This document shows positions 57,620-64,000 of a stretch of DNA of 64,000 nucleotides, one piece after another. The position numbers and the translations under genes were made by a program. The notes below the pieces were generated by a model. That model was not told where the DNA came from. It worked only from the letters and a program-made list of their open reading frames with translations, and did no database searches. The DNA is taken from assembly GCA_965644295.1 (NCBI GenBank), contig CBFFRP010000280.1, forward strand, positions 62,001 through 126,000, in the 5' to 3' direction. Every line of letters begins with the position of its first letter. Within the stretch, counting starts at the first letter, position 1. This stretch comes from Paraphysomonas bandaiensis (Eukaryota; Chrysophyceae).

Positions 57620-60600
57620 TCAATACATCTCTCCCTCATCATGCTCACAACTCTTTTCGTGTATAATAACCATGGGGGGAGGCATATCCGTAACATTTAG
57701 ACCATCATAGACCAGGTCATCGTCATAGCACTCTTCAATACTATCATGGTGACAGGTCATATCACATGTTTGCTCTTTCAATCTATCAAACACAGGACTT
57801 CCATTGCTTCGGATAGAAGAAAATGACCCATCTATATCCAGTCCAATGGCAGATGACTGCTCTGACCAATCAGTGTTACAACATTCCGACCCACTTTCGT
57901 AGACAATGGCAGGAGGTAACGGTTCTACATTACCATGCTTCTCCATCTGTTCTCCCTTAATTCGAATATATCAAACGTATAATGATTACATTACTAAGTA
58001 CTGTAAAATACTCAGCATTGTACAAATATACCTGTGAATGCCAGTAGGCACGTAACGTCTTATCTGTAATGTCCTTGCGAGTTACCATGCCCACGACATG
58101 GTGATTATTATTGACCACAACCAAGTGACGTAGGCCCAATGTACGAAATTGACTACGACATATCTCATATACTTTACTGAAAATAATGCAGAATGATTTA
58201 CCTGTGGCATCGGGCGACAGTTGTGCTTTCATGTATCATATGTGCCGCAGTGTCCATATACGCTCTCATATCTAGGTACATATTCTGTGCAAAGAGATCA
58301 TTGATATTTACAACAGTATCGCTACGGTTACCATCTCGGACGAAGATAGTGTAATTTCATCAATCTTAGTGTACTGGGGATAGTTCTTCTCCAGTGTTTC
58401 GTAGAACACCGCAGCCGCAGGAGTGAGAAATATACCATCACAGTCATGGTCACACTCTGCGAAGTCTTGAACTGGGTCGTTGAAATTTAAAACAGCGGAG
58501 AAAGCTCTTAGCTCAAGTAATACACAAAGGTACTTACGCAGGATGAGACCTCGAAATCTCCCGTACTTATCAACGGTAGGAAAGCCGTTATGCGAGGTGT
58601 GCTTCAAGACCTCATATACGCGACTCACTCTATCGATTTCACAAAGGGTTATGACAGGTGCCGCCATTATCTCCGTTACGGGGTTATAATTCAGGAGACC
58701 TAGGGTATGTAGTGCACTCTCAAGGAATGGAAAATCCTTTACCTTCAGCGTAATGTCGTAGATTCCGTCATTGATAGCTTTTCCTGTGTATCTTGCTGCT
58801 GCAAATGTGACCATTAAAGGAAGAAGATATGTCATGTTTCCCGCGGTTTCAAGCATGATAATAGTCATGGCCAGAGTAATCCGAGTAACTCCACCATTTA
58901 TAGCGGCCGCACCCATTAGTGAATAGGTGCCGGAGTTCGCAATCCGACCGGGAAGGAGAGAATTCAGTGCATGCCCCCATATTCGCCCATAAGCAGCACC
59001 TGCTACTAGGGAAGGTACGAAAAGCCCCATCGGAATGGTGAGGCCACCGGTCAGCATCGCCATAGGAAAGTATGACAGAAAGAATAATATCAGAGGACCG
59101 GCGGTGAATGACGGAAAGGTGCTGTGCTCATATTCTCTGAAATGAAAGAGGTTCTTCATACACTGGTTGGAAGTGACAAAGTACAGTGATGCAAGCTCGT
59201 TGTAGTGATCTGAATCGCATTGGAACGACACTAAATTATCCAGCATCTCCATTTCATCGTCTGTCCAGTTAGCCGTTTCGTCAGCTGTAGGAAGACGGGA
59301 GCACTTTTGCCATACTAGTGGAAGCAAAAAACTGATACAAGCCATACCTGCAGTGAACATAAGGAGCCGTATAAACTTCAATGATGGAGTGGACATATGA
59401 GATCCATAGTAATTTGCGACCCGGGTGTGAATTACGTTAAATACAGCACCTATTACACCTCCTGTAGCACCCATAAGCATAAATATAAATATTTCATAAG
59501 AACGAAAATTCGTCTTCCCGTCGTAGAGATCGTTGAACTTGCCAAAAACAAACATGTCTGACGTCCGCTGGAAACCGAACCCATGAGAATCGAAGAGAAA
59601 GCTCACCGTCATCATTGTAACCGTGGCACATACGAATGTGCGAAAAGTTAGAGAAGTCGACCAAAAGGATGCACCCTCCTCAAGAGCAAAGAGCACACCA
59701 CCTTGGCAACTATAATATTAGACTATAGTGTAGTTGACAACATATAAACACATACAGGCTTACAAAAGACTAATGTTTGCTTGTAGTAAAGACAAATGGA
59801 TGCTCATATATTTTACTCAACGAAACTTTCATAGTACTGAATACTCGTCACACTATAAGAATCGGTACGTATTATATTACCTATTGGAGCTCTAAACCCA
59901 GCAGCCACCCCTGCAGCCGCCCCGTAGGTAACAAAATCTCTTTTCGTATAGTCATTACGAAACTCCTGAATTTGGGTCCATGAGACGTCCATACCGAATA
60001 TTTTACCCCTTCCTTGTGATATGAGAGCACCAAGAGTAGAACCTATCTGGATCAAAGGCCCTTTCTTTCCTATTGGAAGTCCGGCACCAACAGCAAAGCA
60101 CAGACCAAGAGTTTTAGCTACAAGAAGGCGAATATCTTCAAATTCATTGAGATTAATGCCATTCAAGAATGCCTTGATCTCAGGGATACCTCCGCCTAAA
60201 ATATAGTGTCACTTAGCATACTAGCAATACAGATGTTACCTGTGGCAAGAGGCTGCAAGTAACAGAACGCCCCTGCTATTGACCCGAAGAACAGACTCAT
60301 AAATTGATAGGAAAAAAAAGCCGCTGCCCATTTACCCTCCTTTATGTTTGCTATAGCTGGCAAATATATAATATACCCATCATAAAAGTATACCATATAT
60401 ATTTATTCTATCACCAGTAGAAAACTTCCACTCTAATAGCGAGCCAGTCAACGTGGAGATGAAGCATCCAACACAGCCAACAGCTATTGCAACAACAATG
60501 CAAAGTATCCACTTCCGGAGTGTTACCAAACGTGACTTGGTCCAAAAACTGCCACGATCTTGAAAGAATCTTCTTGTCTCGTGCTGTTATTAGACATTCA

Positions 60601-60887
60601 ACACATTAGATACATATCTTACCACCCCACCTTACGATACATCATACTCTCACATTCATGGAAATCTAGTGACTGTGGTGCAGTCTTCTTATTGAAATAT
60701 GGGTCACTGTTTCTTCGCTTTTTAGTCTTAAGAGTTGTTTGGGTTTGTTTTCTATCCCCATCACTTGTATGGGAGTGTGGTTTCCATTCTTTGTCTAGCA
60801 TTTGAATATTATCCAACTATATACAAGAGAGTCACAGTAACACACACAGAGGCATATAGACTCTACCTCATCATACAAGCTGTTCAT
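57620..60887 (-). CDS. CLC chloride channel/transporter with CBS domains
   Basis: CLC family anion channel or exchanger with a cytosolic Bateman (CBS pair) module. About ten short-intron exons from Met 60887 (MNSLYDE, then LDNIQMLDKEW) to 57620. Motifs: SLDFHECESMMYR (CLC N-terminus), a GGGIPEIKAFLNG selectivity-filter helix N, GKKGPLIQIGS (helix F), GVLFALEEGAS, GLTIPMGLFVPSLVAGAAYGR and MGAAAINGGVTR. The usual GxEGP motif is GKKGP here, with Lys in place of the external gating Glu; the glutamate of LFALEEG, which may correspond to the internal proton glutamate, is kept. The C-terminus has two CBS parts: NPVTEIMAAPVIT...GFPTVD and RHLVVVNNNHHVVGMVTRKDITDK, then an acidic tail. Expect a channel-like anion protein of plasma or organelle membrane. 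The exact splice between the first two exons is inferred (YRK|HETRRFF). Confidence 0.85.
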
Positions 60888-61437
60888 TACCAACTCATGG
60901 GTATCACTTGGTAGCCTTTCGTGTCTCATTATATGATATAACAGTCTGTATCACTGATCTGTCAGTGTGATTCCTTCCTATACGACCAGCGCTCATCTTC
61001 GAACCACAATCTTGTACAGCACGTTGCTCTATGTCCTGAAAGTGTGACATATCTAGAACTAAAAGCTTATAAAAGACCTCAAAATGCTGGAGTTTCAGGA
61101 ATCCCAAGTGGGATATATGAAAACTTCGTTAAATCGTGAAGTCAACGTACTTATAAATCAAGGGTTTTTGACTACTTATTTATTTCACTTTCTGTGTCTT
61201 GGATAAAAGTTCAACAGCATTTTATCCAATGAAATGCATTCCTAACAAAACGATTCGATATGATATACCAGATGTTAACTATGTGGAAAGCACATGATAT
61301 GATACTCACTCTGTGTCTGCATCCCACTGTATACGTATCTGAGCCATAGTATGATACGCACGTGTGCGCGTTATTTGCAGCTACTTGCTTGATTATTGTC
61401 ATTTCTATAGCATTCACGCTATTATCAACAATTCCCA
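60888..61437. promoter_or_regulatory. Intergenic region between CLC and iminopeptidase genes
   Basis: Divergent. Short GTATACGTATC and ATATACCAG motifs near 61,260-61,340. No gene. Confidence 0.4.
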
Positions 61438-62489
61438 ATGGCAAGTGCATTATATGATCACACACCAGTAGTTTCAGAAGGTTTCCTCCAAGTTTCCCCC
61501 GTTCATCGTATATTTTACCAGGTGTATGGGCAAGATTACGACACTGCACCAGCTGCAGTCTTCTTACATGGCGGTCCTGCTGCCGGCTGTGATCCTCTAA
61601 GAGCACATCGATTTTTTGATCCATCGTTTTACAAAATCGTTGTCTTTGATCAGCGTGGAAGTGGACGATCTGAGCCCAACGCCGGAGTTGACACTGAAAA
61701 AGCCATGGAAGACAATAACACATGGACACTCGTGGAGGACATTGAAAAGCTGCGTATTCACTTGAGCATTCCCTATTGGCAGCTTGTGTTTGGTGGAAGT
61801 TTTGGTTCCTCATTATCGCTGGCATATAGCCAGACGTACCCCAGCATGGTAAAGTCCCTTGTACTGCGTGGTATTTTTCTCTTTCTACAAGAGGATATGG
61901 ATTGGCTATTTGAAGTAGGGGGAGCTTCTGAGATATATCCCGACAAGTTTGAGCGCTATGTTGGCCTCATACCTGAAGAAGAAAGGGGAAATATGATTGC
62001 AGCCTACAGGAAGCGCCTCACTTCCACGGATGATGAAGTCAGATTTGAAGCTGCAAGAAGATTTGTTGAGTGGGAACTAAATATTAGCAAGGCAACCTTC
62101 CATTTAATTAATTTGTAGGTTATATGCTTACTGAATATCTGTAGGTTCATGTGTGTGAAGAACGAATAAAGAAAACTCTCTCTAACGCACGGTCTTTTGC
62201 ACCTTTTGCTTTATTCGAATGCGTATTTTTTGAACAAAAGGGATATCTTACCTCTCCAACCCAGTTACTTGATAACTGCTCTCGCATAGCACACATTCCC
62301 TGCACCATTGTGCATGGAAGACAGGATATCGTATGCCGTCCCACCTGCGCATGGCAATTGCACAAAAGGCTTCCGCTAAGTACTGTGGAATTTATTCCGA
62401 ACGCAGGGCACAGCGACAGCGAACCTGGCACTGAAGCTGCTCTTGTTAAAGCAACCGATGCTATGAAAGCTCTTGCTCAACGACAATAG
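61438..62489 (+). CDS. Proline iminopeptidase (peptidase S33)
   Basis: Aminopeptidase releasing N-terminal proline. Two exons, 61438-62091 and 62145-62489, give 332 residues if the intron has a GC donor (AAG|GCAACC...CTGTAG|GTTCAT); a GT donor does not keep frame. Motifs: LHGGPAAGCDP (oxyanion), VFDQRGSGRS, nucleophile GGSFGS (Ser in LVFGGSFGSSLSLAY), catalytic Asp in HGRQDIVC and His in NAGHSDSEPG. These are the full S33 triad. Cytosolic by appearance. Family length (about 310-330) matches. Confidence 0.9.
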
Positions 62490-63661
62490 AAAACTCAATT
62501 AAAACTGATGCGAATGGTATATCAACGGAATGTCATATACCAACCTTTAAAATATAGATGAATAATTGTAAAGTATAATCAAATGATTTCACAAAGTGAT
62601 TGGGGAATTAACAATCTAGTTGTAGCAATTGTTCAATTACGACATACTGAAAACCTCTTCAATGAGTTTTATAAGATTGCACTTAGTTAGAACACATTAC
62701 TCGTAGACAATTTCTGTACTACTGTTAGTAACGGGGTATATGTGCGTAGTAGCATATAATTTTAGAAGTTACGACTATGAATAGTTATACGATTGCGAAG
62801 AATGTGTTTGCGAATTTCGTTGAACTATAGCACAATTCTACAGTATCAACGATTGATTTAAGCTAATATCTCAGTGACACGGTAACTAAAGTCATTTCAG
62901 TTTGTAGGTCCTACTCACTACTTAACATTGGATTCAACACATATTCGTTTGATATTCCAAGATTATGGCATATGATAGCGATGCATGGATGTAATATAAT
63001 TTATTTTTATTTAATTACCATTCAAATCGAAAAGTAGCCTCGATCGTGCTCTTGTCATGATAAAAGGGTTAGATACAGTCACATAAAAGTGGTCGGGCAT
63101 ATGTAAACTAGTTTACACTATGCCCCAGTGTTCTTTATGACATCAACCCATACTCCAAAGAGGTTTGCTATGGTCATGATGGCATCACCAGAAAAGATTA
63201 GAGTGACTCTCTGCAAATGAGGCCCCACCATCACTGCAAAGTAGAGATTCCTGTGCACGACTAAACACTATAACGCAGTTTCCCATCCATGCTTGATGAT
63301 TAGTTACAGACTGCATGAATATCTACAGATGATATGGAAGTATTGGTTGTCCTTGTATATGATTCCTAGCTACACGATCATAGATAGATACACTAGATAC
63401 ATGGGAATTTTAGAGGCAAAAATTAGTTTTATACAAAAAAACGGAATATTCAGTATAAATTCCCTGAAAGGGTGTGTTTTTAGTGGGTGTGTATTTCATG
63501 GTCAGTATTGGTGCACACATACAGCAGCAGGTACATGTACTGTACATATCCACATATCTGCTGTACATGTATGTGTATTATACCAGTGGGCTGTGGGCAC
63601 AGAGTGGTGCACAGCATAGAGCAACATCTATTAATAAATTTCACTACAAAGCATTCGAAAT
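62490..63661. other. Intergenic region
   Basis: No certain gene. A short minus-strand frame at 63118-63255 reads like real protein (see findings). 63,490-63,600 holds TACATGTACTGTACATATCC and CTGTACATGTATGTG palindromes before the LYAR start. A perfect GTAAACTAGTTTAC palindrome lies at 63102-63115. Confidence 0.5.
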
Positions 63662-64000
63662 ATGGTGTTCTTTGTTTGTGAAGGTTGCAATGAATCTTTG
63701 AAAAAGAATCAGGTTGACAAGCATGCCCAGAGATGCTCCTCATGCTACGCAGTGACTTGTGTGGACTGCAGCAAAACCTTTCACGGAGACGACTATGCTG
63801 CACATGTAACATGCATCTCTGAAGCAGAAAAGTATGAGAAGTCTGTTTACAAACCAAAGGTATTTTATATTATTGTAATGAGTGGTATTGAACTCAATGC
63901 TGACTACAGAAGGAGAAACTAAACCCTCAAGATCTTTGGGTCCAAGCACTTCAAAATGCTGCTAATAGCGCGCATACTGCACCTGAAAATATTAGACCTT
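63662..64000 (+). CDS. LYAR-like nucleolar zinc-finger protein, 5' part
   Basis: N-terminus of a cell-growth-regulating nucleolar (LYAR) protein, cut at the window end. MVFFVCEGCNESLKKNQVDKH, then C..C/HxxxxC: SSCYAVTCVDCSKTFHGDDYAAH, and CISEAEKYEKS, all typical of LYAR C2HC fingers. Intron about 63860-63915 (AAG|GTATTT...CTACAG) leads to KKEKLNPQDLWVQALQ. Expected role in rRNA or RNA metabolism; shown only for homologues. Upstream is a palindrome-rich tract. Confidence 0.85.

Noticed and set aside
1-64000. tRNA, rRNA, spliceosomal RNA and CRISPR
   Set aside because: I looked for conserved U1, U2, U6, SRP and tRNA B-box sequences and found no convincing match. There are no regularly spaced direct repeats of CRISPR type. 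A computational search (tRNAscan, Infernal) would be decisive.

Overview
Nuclear DNA of a microbial eukaryote. About half of the roughly 21 recognisable genes are split by short introns (mostly 42-56 bp, GT-AG, one probable GC-AG). All three stop codons are used, intergenic DNA is AT-rich, and genes lie on both strands. The gene content (RAP-repeat organelle protein, KIF1-type kinesin, NEK kinase, EF-hand protein with an MGC start, IQ/SAM/ankyrin scaffold, MULE transposon) fits a flagellated or ciliated protist, most plausibly in the alveolate/stramenopile range. A Perkinsus-like alveolate is my best guess, at low confidence. There are no bacterial operons, CRISPR arrays or plasmid features.

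Layout: 2.0-9.3 kb (-) a giant kinesin-3 (C2, WxxF repeats, motor, FHA, WW); 9.8-13.1 (+) mitochondrial RAP-domain repeat protein; 13.2-15.5 a MULE/FLYWCH DNA transposon with GC-rich ends and an 8-bp flanking direct repeat; 17.0-17.7 (+) glyoxalase II-like metallo-beta-lactamase; 19.2-22.3 (+) long tRNase Z; 25.2-26.7 (-) PHO80/cyclin-Y-type cyclin; 27.4-28.3 (+) fatty acid hydroxylase; 29.5-31.2 (+) WDR76/Cmr1-like WD40 protein; 31.9-33.4 (-) NEK kinase, divergent from 33.8-35.6 (+) BUB2-like TBC GAP; 36.8-37.4 (-) unknown protein with a duplicated motif; 38.7-42.2 (-) secreted S9-like serine hydrolase; 43.0-43.8 (-) unknown coiled-coil protein; 44.2-44.5 (+) small membrane protein; 45.9-52.7 (-) a 2164-residue scaffold with pseudo-receiver, pseudo-hydrolase, six IQ, SAM and ankyrin parts; 53.1-53.9 (+) RPS3; 55.4-56.5 (+) EF-hand protein; 57.6-60.9 (-) CLC channel; 61.4-62.5 (+) proline iminopeptidase; 63.7-end (+) LYAR-like zinc-finger protein, cut by the window.

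The genes do not form one pathway. Several (kinesin, NEK, BUB2-like GAP, IQ scaffold, cyclin, EF-hand protein) would fit microtubule, cilium or cell-cycle control, and others are housekeeping. For eight genes I joined the exons by hand and the summed exon length was a multiple of three (S9 hydrolase, IQ scaffold, RPS3, NEK, TBC GAP, WDR76-like, cyclin, EF-hand), as was the iminopeptidase with a GC donor. For the kinesin, the sum from exon 3 onward fits the required phase.

Most interesting: the IQ/SAM/ankyrin scaffold carrying dead-looking receiver and hydrolase domains; the C2-kinesin-FHA-WW protein with a 19-bp micro-exon for the P-loop; the CLC with Lys in place of the gating Glu; palindromic GTATAC/CTGTA-rich tracts that seem to sit upstream of genes but not between convergent genes; and two uncatalogued dispersed repeat families plus two fold-back elements.
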